From assembly GCA_918026815.1 (NCBI GenBank), contig CAKJVC010000055.1:62001-126000 (forward strand): DNA of 64,000 nt. The letters are read 5' to 3'. The notes beneath the pieces are model-generated. The model was given only the letters and a program-made list of their open reading frames with translations. It searched no databases and was not told where the DNA came from. This document shows, in pieces, positions 51,171 through 61,666 of the stretch. This DNA comes from Chalara sp. BL73. Lineage: Eukaryota > Ascomycota > Leotiomycetes > Helotiales. Both the position numbers and the translations under genes were made by a program. Position 1 is the stretch's first letter; every line of letters begins with the position of its first letter.

Positions 51171-52708
51171 ATGAAGTTCTCTCTCGCCCGGCTAGTCGCC
51201 TTCCTGCCTCTAATCAGAGCTCTGGAAGCACAGACACTTCTATCCTACGAGGATGCATCTTTGATCGCATGGAGAGCATATGGTACCATGGTGAGCCAGT
51301 ATATAACTGCTGGCCAACCTCTCAAGAAGGGGACCGACTTTGTCTTTGTCACTCCGCCGTCTACCATTGCTGTTCGTGGTGGGACTCCTGTCCCCGAGGC
51401 AATTACCAACAACGACCTCTGGCCATTTGCGGACTCTCTTCAGCTCAGTAATGACCCCCTGTTTGACGTGGCTGGGATGAGTTATATCCAAGCACTTGAC
51501 TAGTATGGCCTCACGCATCTCATAATACCCTCGACTAATTTGCATCAGTTATTTGAACTCCGTAGATCTTGGCACCAAGGAGCCTACGGCTGCTCAGTTG
51601 GCGAAAATCACCCAACTTCAGAATGCACTTTTCGCAGCTCAAGAGAAGTTCTTCTCTGTAGACAGCGATGCATACAACAAGTACATTAACGATGCTCGCG
51701 CCCAAGCAACCAAACAGACATTTGCCGCATGGTGTAATGCCAAGTATCCGACTTACAATGCCTACAAGAACAGCATGCGCTCTGCCAATTCTGCTCTTCA
51801 GCAATACTCTCTCCAGGTGTATGGACCAGCATACAATACTCTCACCGATCAGCGAACCAAGATCGAGACGCGGGCTCAAGAAGGAATGAGCCTTGAACCT
51901 GGGTATATGTTTCACCGCATCTACGACAATATCATAAATACTAATTGAGAGCAGGTATAACATGCCCGTATATGGCGGAAGCTACAATGTACAGTTCAAG
52001 CCTTTTGCCAAACACGAAATCACTGAGGGACTCCACTACAAGCCACTCTACTCCCTTGGTGGTGGTTTTGAAGAAGTATGCGACACCTGGATCAACGGCA
52101 CGTCTAGCGGGCAGTTCTCTTTCTCCTGGAACATGAAGAACGTCAACGGCCGCGACTGGTCCTCGCTCGGGCACTCCACCTCAGTTAAGTCTGGTGGCGG
52201 TGGCTTCTTCTCCATCTTGTCTGCGAAACATAGCAGCACCAAGGAAGAAACGCAGTTCAATTCTTGGACGAGCAAGTTTTCAGAGAACGTCTCCTTGCGG
52301 TTGACGATGAAAGGGCCGCCAGTCCTCTTCAATATTCAGGCCGGCGGGTGGGACGTTCCTGCTGTGCGCGCCACTTACCCGAAGATCACCAAGAACGGCA
52401 TCAATAACCTCGCGGGCAAAGTTCGCATCACGAAGCTTCTTCTTGGACACCAAGTCGGCCTTACAATTACCATCTCCGACTCCGCGACTTGGAAGTCGGT
52501 TTCCCAATTCATCTCCTCCTCGAAGAAAGATACTAAGGGCGGCTTAAGAATCTTCGGTTTCGGATTTGGCGCTGGCGTGGGTGGCAATACCTTCCGTAAC
52601 ATCACTGAGGTACAGACTAGTGAACAGGGGAATGGAGGCGTTATTGTAATCCCACCTGGTCCCGTCGGTATCCCTATGATGCTTGGTGCTTTCGGGAAGG
52701 CCGTTTAA
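51171..52708 (+). CDS. Secreted protein of unknown family (479 aa)
   Basis: Three exons (51171-51502, 51549-51902, 51955-52708) total 480 codons. A signal peptide (MKFSLARLVAFLPLIRALEAQ) is followed by a mostly helical N-terminal half with Ala/Gln/Lys-rich segments (QLQNALFAAQEKFF, YNKYINDARAQATKQTF, SALQQYSLQVYG). The second half is rich in Gly, Ser and Thr and looks like beta strands (SLGGGFEEVCDTW, SGQFSFSWNMKN, SGGGGFFSI, ILLG-type repeats). It ends with GVIVIPPGPVGIPMMLGAFG. I cannot name the family; similar long secreted proteins occur in other filamentous fungi. It is close to the pectate lyase and has a TATA box, so induced secretion is plausible. Export is well supported, the function is not. 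Confidence 0.8.
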
Positions 52709-53463
52709 TTCTTCGGACGCATTGCGCGTAGGAATTCAGGGTCGAGAATATCTGGTCGTGTGGGTGGATGAAGAATGAACGAGGAGAAGATGGAAGCGGT
52801 TCAACAGTGCTTTTTCGATTTTTATAACATATTTTTTATTAGTCTAAACCGGTCTCCCATAAAGATGTACTAGCAAATGCAGTGGGCTGTCGAGTTCGGG
52901 TGTTGAAATTGTAATACGCCTAGATTTCCAAGACCGTAGCTTAGGTGTCGATTTTATAGGGGCATACATGATCTTTGAGTGAATCAGATTCTATCGCAAT
53001 TTCAAAGAAATCGATATTTAAGCTTGTAAGTTCCTGAGCCATTCGCACTATATTGCTAAACCCTTGTTGAAGGTGGTATTGGGGGCCATTTACCAAGGTT
53101 GCTTTGGGCATGGATTTGCCATTTATTTGCCCCATGAGCCTATTTGACTTCTCGCTAAATGACAACCCATGTGCATAATCTTACATTTGACGACATTTCT
53201 TCGTTATCGACCCGTCAGCATGATGGGGACTAACGCGCGCCTTTATCTTCCTCTGACGAGTATTAAAGATCCCTTCGAGCCATGTTCTCTCAAAATAAGA
53301 TGCACCTGCTTTCATTGAAACCACTGCGCAGGAAAGGAAAATTTCCATCTGGAAGAGTACAATTTTGGTCCCATTTTTCAAGGGGCACGCCCAGCATCCT
53401 CGTTGGGGGCACAGCTAGGTTGCGTGGGTGAGGCGTCGAGGCGTTGATGAATAACTATAGAAG
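52709..53463. other. Intergenic region
   Basis: Minus frames at 52941-53165 and 53181-53381 lack domains. No gene called. Confidence 0.35.
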
Positions 53464-55591
53464 ATGTCGCTATCCTCACGTTACAAGCACGTAAGTCCAA
53501 AATCAGTCTCCCTATCTGTCCCTTTCTAAAGAAGAAATTACTAAAATATTGGACTTTATTTAGTGGCGAGAAAATAGAAAGGGATCAGCAAATTCAGATG
53601 ATAGCCTTCGAGTATCCACAAACGTCACTAAGTTTGCGGGCGAGACTGTTCAGTCACCAATCGCAAAATCTGTCTTAACATGTGCTATATGTAAACACGA
53701 TGACAAGCCCGGGAAACTCTGGAAAGATTTCGATCAATTGAAATGGTCGGCTGCTTCAGGATCTTGCTTGGGCTGCCGTGTCATCCACGCAGGTCTCGAT
53801 AATTTCGTGTCCCGCAATGGACATCGAGGATACCGATACGAGGATGTCCTCAAACTCCGAAATACGCTGGATGATGTGACTTCAGAGAATAAAGAGCTTG
53901 ATGTTGAGTGGCATAGTCGGACAGATGCTGATGCGATCCCGGATTTACCTGAATACTCGTGTTTCGAGTTTTATACCGATCCTGGTCGGTAACATCAACA
54001 TCCATTGCAAGATGTACCTCCAAAACTAACTTGGTGAGCAGAGGACAAAGGTGATTTTGATCTAGGCATCAAGCAAAGACCAACGATCTCAGGCAATACA
54101 GGCTCGCCAGCCGCCACGAAATGGGCGGCAGACTGCCTAGACCAATGCGTGAATAATCATTCTCTCTGTGCAAATGATCGTGGCTCAATACTACCGACCA
54201 GAGTTCTTGACATTATGCCCGGAAATCCTGTCCAACTCTACGAGCCAAAGGAGGGTGAAAAGGGCACATACTGCTCGCTCAGTCACTGTTGGGGCCCCAC
54301 TCAGCCTATCATCACAACGATAAAGAACTTTAAAGCTCGGAAGCATGGCGTCCCGTGGCCATCGTTATCTCAAACATTCCAGGACGCAATCAAGTTCACT
54401 AGAGCCCTGGGCATACGATATATCTGGATTGACTCACTTTGCATTATTCAAGATGACCCAGAAGATTGGAAGCGAGAATCCGCGAAGATGTACAAGATAT
54501 ACACACACTCAATCCTCACACTCGCAGCAACGAAATCGAGCGATGGGTATGGCGGCTGCTTCACCACTTCAGATTCCGCTTATCGTGGCTACGAAGTCAG
54601 GGATGAGTATGGGGGCAAGACTGTCAGCGTCCATGTCCGCAAAAAACTACAGCACGATTTCTACCGCGAGAATATGCAGGCCGAAGAGCAGCTACCACTC
54701 CTTGGTCGCGGATGGGCGTTGCAAGAGCGTTTCCTCCCTCCACGAGTTCTACACTTCGGTCCACAAGAGCTGTTCTGGGAGTGCACCACGCATTTCTGCT
54801 GTGAGTGCGGAACAGCTGAACTCGAGAAGCCTTCGCGAAAATCAGAATTCCACTCCGCGCTCGCGAAAGAATCAGATTTAGCGCTTTCCAGATTCTGGCG
54901 AGACCTCGTGGTTGGCTACAGCAGATTAAAGTTCACTTTCGAATCTGACCGTCTACAGGCTTTCCGCGGTATTGCCGAGTTGTTCAAAAGACATCGGGGA
55001 TTTGAAGCGGATCAATATGTCTCTGGCGTCTGGAAAGAATCTATTATTTATGATTTGCTATGGTCTGTACATCTGACACAGCTGGAGCAACAACCAAGGC
55101 GAAATGAATTTCCGACATGGTGCTGGGCGGCAGCTAGTGTCCCCATCGAATACGCTCATTTCTCAGACCACAAAGGTAGTAAATACACCAAGCAGATCAC
55201 GGTACATGACAACCATATCCATGCCGAAGGCCGCCTCATGCCTGTGCGCCTACAGCGCTGTCCCCCAACTCCCAATTGGGCCGGTTCTTCGCACGTACTC
55301 TACGAGCTCATTCCGCAGAAATCGGAAGACCATCTTACGGCACTGGTTCTCAAGTTCGATGCGGATTATATCTTGACGGATTCCACGGAAGGGAATAACC
55401 GGCATGTGCCCGAGGGGAGCACGCTGTTTTGCTTTCCGCTGCTGGAGACAGAGCACTGGGCGTATGCGCTGGTTCTATCGATGACGAGCGGGGTTGGGAC
55501 GTTTCAGCGCGTTGGCCTTGTACGATTACCAGTCACCCACATGCAGGCCTGGCTTGTGGGTGCTAAGCTATACAATTTAAAAATCATTTGA
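53464..55591 (+). CDS. HET-domain protein (665 aa)
   Basis: Three exons (53464-53490, 53564-53984, 54042-55591) total 666 codons. The first exon is only 27 nt, from the ATG at 53464 to a GTAAGT donor. A Cys-rich N-terminal segment (CAICKHDD, then GSCLGCRVI) precedes the HET domain: YCSLSHCWG (226-234), WPSLSQTFQDAIKFTRALGIRYIWIDSLCIIQDD and MYKIYTHSILTLAATKS, followed by GRGWALQERFLPPRVLHFG. The block order is that of the standard fungal HET domain, which executes non-self-triggered cell death. The C-terminal half is the variable region. The gene looks intact. It is followed 575 bp later by another HET gene on the opposite strand. Confidence 0.9.
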
Positions 55592-56165
55592 GCTGCTTGA
55601 TCTGCCTTCCACACCACTCATCATCATTCTGCTATCTAAATGTTCGCACTTTCTCATCATACAAAAGCCTTTCGCTCTTTTTATTTTTGTTCTTTGTTTG
55701 AAGGCGAATTATACGGTTAAGGAAACCCCACTTCGGGTCGTAGGTACAAGCAAGGGGTACGGAAAGAGGAAAAGGAGTAGAGATTAGTTTGTAGACCAGA
55801 GCCCCTATAGAGGAACGCTTGTGAATTATATCACACTGCTTACGGTCCTTATATCCACGTAGCCCAGTAGCCAGCTCGTCATGTGGCTGCTGTAACATTG
55901 CTTTAACAGTAAACCTAGGATATCTTATCATTTTAATATCATTCTAGTTGAATGGACTTGTTGAGGAGAGATGTGCTGATTCTGAAATATAGAAGTAAGC
56001 ACAATCTGTCAAATGTATTAGCAGATGCACTCTTAACAGCACTGGCGGGCTAGGCACGAGGACGACTTACAGAGTGATCCCATGACCAATGGTGTTAAGG
56101 TAAAGCGAGTTTTCAGCCCCAGAATCAACTCTTCATATTTGTCTATCATGACCATTCAAATGTCT
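55592..56165. other. Intergenic region between convergent HET genes
   Basis: No supported feature. Confidence 0.4.
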
Positions 56166-58000
56166 TCATACCAAAGTAAAGCCTCGCTCATGATAACCCT
56201 TCCTAAATGCTCCATTTTCGATAGATTCGCCCTTCATGATCCCATGCAGATAGCACTCGTCTAGGAGATTAAAGTTATCACCCGTTTTCTGGAGAACGAA
56301 CGGAGCGCGAGATCCCCCAAAGATAACTATGCTGTCGCCGATCTGGGAGTTTTTCGGCACCAGACCAATAAGGCCGCGACGGGTTACGCAAAAGGCTCTC
56401 TGTGCAGTATGTCTGGTATATGCTGCTAGGTAATGCCCAAACTCTCGAGGAGGATTGCCTACCCGAAGTTTAATGGCCATTGTGGTGTTCCCGTTGGGCT
56501 CCATGTGATTTGGCCCAGGTTGTTCATCCGGCCAGAATGACCACCGGAATTCAATCTGGTTTATGACTCCCTGGAACTCGTCGGCGTAGTTGTCAGGTGC
56601 CTCACCTGGGCCATTATTCTCGAGATTCATCACAAGTGTTCTCCAGAGCGCCTCCACGGGGTCGGAGTACTGGGCCATCTTTTCGATATCGTCAAGTCGT
56701 TGCCACACCCACGGTATCCCAGCCGAGTCAATGCCTATCAGCTCAAGAGCATCCACTTTGCGATTTGATCGACTTCAGCACCATGAACAGTCACAGAGTT
56801 GGCAGATTCAACGATCTCAATGCGCTCCACGGTGTCTCCTGCTGCACAGAACACTTCCTAGGAACCGATGCGAAAGAGGTCTATGTCCGATGACCAGTCG
56901 GGAACCCAGGACGGCAGGTTTAGCTCGGAGTTCTTGTTAGGACCAATATCACCGAGAACCATAAACGGCCAAAGCCGTACGAATCGCTTCGCAGCGTCAG
57001 TGTACACATCCCTGACAGGCAGTCTATAATCGATTCGAATACCGAGCTTCTCAGCATCCGTCGCAATGCCCACCAGTGCGTAGATCTTGTCCTTCGGGTC
57101 CGCACACCACATTAGCCGTGACCGCCGGACCAGGTCGAAGAGCGGCCTCGGGCCACGGCGGCGCAGAGTGACCATGTTGGAGAGGAACACGCTGTTGGTT
57201 CGGCTTTCGCCACGAGCCGGGTTAGATTCGCCTAGTCTCACCAGCTTTTTCACTTTGCGTTGGCCCATGGCATTTGCTGCCTCCCACAGGAGCGTCCAGG
57301 GGAGATTGTGACGCCCGCACTGCATCGTGATGCGTTCACTTACCATAGACTCCTGCACAATCCAAAGGCGCCGGCTCCACGGGGCATCCAGCATGGATTG
57401 CAATGCCTCAATGACTGGGTGTGGTAGGCCTTGCCAAGGGTGGTTGATCTGACTCTGCTCCAGGCCCGGCACCTCTGGCTGAAATATCTCCTCTGTCGCA
57501 GATTGAATGTGCTCAACCATCCTTTCGACCAGCTCAAGAGCACTCCTCGTATGCGGGTTTGCCTCCCCTATGTACGTGATTACCCGGGCCGCACTCCGGT
57601 AGATGTCGGTCATCATGCGGACTTGGCTGTTCTTTTCGGGGATGTTCTGCTGGTCGATACAGATTGCGTCCGCCCAGACACAACGATCCCGAAGTCGATC
57701 ATCATAGGCTCCCGCGGGCTCTTCACGGAGATCTCGTAGGGCATTGAACAGCGACTCTGTAATGGCAAGTCTGAATATCCCGTCTACGATAACGGCCTTT
57801 GATTTTTCAGGGCTACCACACGTATAGGACAGCGCCTCGTATACAGGTCTCTCAGACAGCCTAGCTACTTGCAGTGTGTCGTGTAAGTGGTCCTCCCAAT
57901 TGTGGCATGGATGGAGACGTAATATTCGAACTTGGCTTTCAGGCTCTTGTAAAGGGCATTGCTTCCTGTAACTGTAAAAAGGAAGCTGCTCCAGAGCCAT
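56166..58000 (-). pseudogene. HET-domain gene broken by a stop and a frameshift
   Basis: The upstream part (58000 to 56858) encodes a HET domain: YEALSYTCG (54-62), then VWADAICIDQQNIPEKNSQVRMMTDIY and SRRLWIVQES. It stops at TAG 56858-56860 after DLFRIGS. The same frame continues as normal HET C-terminal sequence (about 33 codons, GDTVERIEIVESANSVTV). The remaining part (56166-56756) is one frame off, beginning about AKVDALELIGIDSAG, and ends with the typical RGLIGLVPKNSQIGDSIVIFGG and DECYLHGIMKGE. No GT-AG intron of reasonable length restores both breaks. TAG may come from CAG. The N-terminal HET domain could still be expressed alone as a 380-residue protein. A sequencing error could explain one break but less easily both. 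Confidence 0.65.
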
Positions 58001-59858
58001 CAGGAGTTTTCAATAGTTTTGAGCGCTGCAAACGAACAGGTGATGAACTGATTGCCTTTAGATATCCAAGCAGAGTTGGTACCACACCCAAAAATAGGAG
58101 AGAGGGATAGCTTCATATCCAACGACACCAGAAGAAATGGTGGCTAACTTGCGCTTGCTGCAGCTGATATCGGCGGAATCGAAATCACATGAGGGAGGAT
58201 ATAGAATGGCTCTGATTGGCCAACACATTGCATGTTACTCAACTTCCAACTTACATTCCCGTCCTTTTATCTACCTTATTTAAAATATTTATCTCTATAT
58301 ATAATGTACTAGGTTCTGGCTTCTCGCAAGCTCGAAGTTTGTAATAAGTATCGTCACGTGTTACTTATTTACAGCGCTTTTTGTCAGAAATAGGAGGTAT
58401 TAAGCACGGAATCAATTAGAGGATCTGTGAGGGTATCACGGCGATGGAATACAGGCTTGGAATAGCGATATGATAGTGATTGATTTTCTACAATTACGGC
58501 TGTAATCTGTGTGTGTGCGTGAGCTGCTCTAGCTCCTTGGCATACCCACGTAAGCCGATTCCTGACACTTTTGACTGGTTGATGGCTTGCAGAGCGTACG
58601 CAAAACGGGGTCAATTCTACGGCTAATAAAGGTCAATATTGTAGTAACGCTAAGTGTATTCCCGCTTTATATAGTTTTTTATTGTGACTAGCATAAGGTC
58701 TTGCTGGATGCTGGTTTTGGCAAACAAGCCTTACACGGATTCACACATATCATGATAACATGCCGCAGCTCATACCGAGAGTAGCATGGCTTAATAGCCA
58801 CAACACAAGCCATTACCTATATTTACCGCAATCCCCATATTCACTACTTATGGAGACGATTTCCTTCGAACTTGATATTAGAATCCGAGAGTTTTTGATA
58901 AGGGGTGTAGAGAAATTATATAATATGAAACCTTTCCTCTCCTCAACGTGTTGATAATTCCCAACTGCTAGAGGTAGTGGGTTGGTGATGTAGAGGAAAT
59001 ACGTAAAGGGGTAAAAACAGACTCTGCCTACTTTAATACTTTCCTGGGACATCCACTTATTCACGTCTCACTTCGGTTAAAAGCTTGTTTCTTTCTATTT
59101 AGTTATTATTGCTAGTGCTTAGCTTGTAATGAATTTTGTATCTTTGGTGTTTTGCGTTCTAGAGTGGTAAGATGAGGGAATAACAGAATGGGTGGAGATG
59201 CGATTCTTTTGTAGCCGAGCCCGAGATTCACGGTGGCTACGAATACTACCTTGCGGGTGAAGACATATTTGCAAAAACTCTAAAGGAGAGCCGTCTTGGC
59301 CCTGGGCATTTGCATTGCTTCTGCTAGTATAATTACATAAATGTTATGAGCCGTGGCTACTTGAACTAGTGGTTATTACTCCTGCATAACGAAAAGTGTT
59401 AACTCGTACTGGTATATAATGTCCACTAATTTCTATCAAGATAAGCATAATTACAATTTCCCGAAGTGCTTTACACGCAATATAAAAACTTTATATAGCT
59501 TGATACATCCTATCTACCTCCAACTCCACTAACATCTAGTTCCACAACCCACGCTGCAAGAATGATAGACACACCGAAATATCACTTTTCATATGGTAAT
59601 TGACTATCAAAACATCAGCTCTCTCACTCCAGAACATTGATACCTGTCTGATTAGGTCCCTCTGGCGTACGCGATCGCCTAATTCACGGGCGCATACAGC
59701 AGGCTCATAAAGCAGGCTCCTCGACCGCTCTGTCCACACTACCAACGAGCCTCAAAAACACCTCAAAATTGTTGCGAACAGTAAAAAAAATCGATAAATC
59801 GCGTAACTGTCATGTCACATTATGTTAACTTTGCTAAACACATATTCTAAGGTATTTC
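58001..59858. other. AT-rich gene-poor region
   Basis: No gene supported. Several AT-rich runs occur, for example 58275-58310. The 5' exon(s) of the MAPEG gene may lie near 59730-59790 (TNEPQKHLKIVAN reads well) but I could not connect them with confidence. Confidence 0.4.
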
Positions 59859-59861
59859 CAG

Positions 59862-60140
59862 AGGTATGGCCGGATCCGGCGAGCTGAAGCAGCCGAAGCT
59901 AATAGCATGACAACATTAACGCTCTTCGGCCCCGCTGTAGTGGCTGCGAATCTCGCTTATGTGCCCGTGGAAACGACCAATAAGTTGAGCGTTGGATATG
60001 TGCTTCTTCGGCTTGCATATGTATTCATATATGTCAAGATTCAGGAGGACCCGACGCTGTTGCCCCTAAGACCTCTGGCGCGCTGGGGGAGTGTACTTCT
60101 TGTAGTGGCCCTGTATATAGGATCAAGTGCAAATATGTAG
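59862..60140 (+). CDS. MAPEG-family membrane protein, 5' end unresolved
   Basis: The frame opens after a TTTCCAG acceptor-like site at 59861 with R-x-x-R-R-A-E-A-A-E-A-N-S-M, then LFGPAVVAANLAYVP and LSVGYVLLRLAYVFIYVKIQ, and a final membrane segment (LARWGSVLLVVALYIGSS). Order and hydrophobicity match the MAPEG superfamily, membrane glutathione-transferase-like proteins of about 150 residues with four membrane helices. Only the last two thirds are visible: the first helix is missing. Either an upstream exon lies near 59740-59790, or the gene is truncated. The four-base-helix end at 60140 is complete. The product would reside in the ER membrane. Confidence 0.5.
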   Translation, partial: RYGRIRRAEAAEANSMTTLTLFGPAVVAANLAYVPVETTNKLSVGYVLLRLAYVFIYVKIQEDPTLLPLRPLARWGSVLLVVALYIGSSANM

Positions 60141-60538
60141 TATGAATTTCTGTCGAATGATGATACAGCTCAGAGAGTATAAGGTGAGGATGTTCCTCCA
60201 ACTCTATGTCCTAATGCCCATATTGTCTGAAGGGTATGTAGTAGCTGGCTCTAAGATAGAGAAGCTCGTTATCTCAGAGTCTCTAATGGAGTTTCTTTCT
60301 ACTTCATCTCTGTATCAGCCCAACGGTCTACCTGATGGATATGCCGGAATGTCACATTCACAGCAATACTGGGTAAATGTAAGACGGATCCTACCCTAAT
60401 CTTAACCTAAGCCCTGAATGTGGATCAACATTTAATGGCAACCAGCCATTTTGAACTGAAATGAGCTATTTGGGTGTGACATAGTTCATCGATAGTCACA
60501 ATTTATCCCGATATGATTGTAACATTGTGGTACACCCT
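60141..60538. other. Intergenic region
   Basis: A plus frame at 60127-60399 has no recognised domain. It is followed by the left end of a transposon-like element. Confidence 0.35.
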
Positions 60539-60546
60539 AGTGTAGC
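60539..60546. repeat. Target-site duplication, left copy (MITE-like element)
   Basis: AGTGTAGC, identical to 61368-61375 and directly adjoining the terminal inverted repeat. Confidence 0.8.
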
Positions 60547-61367
60547 TTATCTCAGCACGCTCAGACCCTCTTTTACGAGATTACGTTAAATAAATTTAAC
60601 TAGCCCCACAAAACCTTTGTGAGCCAATGAGGATCGCCAGATCCTCATTTCTCGTAGAGAGTCTGAGGTCAAATGGGGACGATTTTAGTGTAACGATTTT
60701 TGGTTTGTTAGTATATTAATTAGTTGTTTTCAACGCTGTAGTTGTCCTATTCAACAACACATATTAGTACTTTTAAATAGTACATATTGTAGCTTGTATA
60801 TTAAATTATTAATATGATCCGGCAATTTAATGAAATATTGTGTAGTTGTATTGTTATTCAAGTTTTCGTACGTAGTATTATATGTAGTTTAATTGGTCAA
60901 TTAAGCTGATTAAGCAGAAAATTTCATAAACTTTGCACAAATATTCATAAACTTTCACAAATGTTTACTAAGCACAATGACTAATCAAAAAACTTTTCAT
61001 AAACTTCGCACAAACGTTCACAAATATTCATAAAAAAATCACTTTTGTAAGTACACTTTTTGACTTCGACGTTGTAGTTCACCTTTTAATTAATCAATTA
61101 AACTATTTCAAATATAATTATTATAAAATTTAAACTTGTATCTATTTTTATGATCCGGCAAATAAATAACAGCTGCGTTGAAAAACTAACAGTAATCAAT
61201 TGAAAATAGTCAAAATACCTAAAAAACCAATCGTTCTCACCAAAGCGATCACCATTTGACCTCAGACGCTTCGCAGACGCTCGCGAGCACGTGGGCCGAT
61301 TAGGCCAATTTGAGTAAGTTTAAGTGGATCGCCTTGGCACAGCGAAGCGTCTGAGGAACTGAGATAA
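60547..61367. mobile_element. Foldback/MITE-like non-autonomous DNA transposon (821 bp)
   Basis: The ends are inverted copies: 5' TTATCTCAGCACGCTCAGAC against 3' (reverse complement) TTATCTCAGTTCCTCAGAC. Imperfect inverted arms extend about 195 bp inward (60547-60740 and 61172-61367), including a perfect 16-bp pair GTCTGAGGTCAAATGG at 60661-60676 and 61252-61267. The middle is AT-rich, with short repeated motifs (CATAAACTT and TTCACAAAT types) near 60925-61035 and a diverged 100-bp direct repeat (60734-60831 and 61067-61165). There is no open frame, so it depends on another element's transposase. An 8-bp duplication at both ends fits hAT or P-type transposases. The palindromic build means the single strand can fold into a long hairpin. 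Confidence 0.8.
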
Positions 61368-61375
61368 AGTGTAGC
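61368..61375. repeat. Target-site duplication, right copy (MITE-like element)
   Basis: AGTGTAGC, identical to 60539-60546. Confidence 0.8.
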
Positions 61376-61666
61376 TGAGTTTCCATCACAGTCCCTAAAA
61401 TGTTTGCCTGAATGTGGCGCAGCAGTACGTCAGACGAGGCTGAGTGAATGTAAGGGAAACCCGACCATCACCCCGCAGTCAGCATAAATCTACAGCTCAG
61501 CTCTAACTTGGTCTTGGTTCGCAAGATATTTTGCATATTGAACTAAACCACCGCATTCTTGATACTACATTTCGAAATTATCATAATGGGAGTAGGTGTT
61601 ACCCTCTGTAGCCCTCAGTATGCGAGCAATTACTAACATTGTCCCCCACCACAGTTCGCATCGAAA

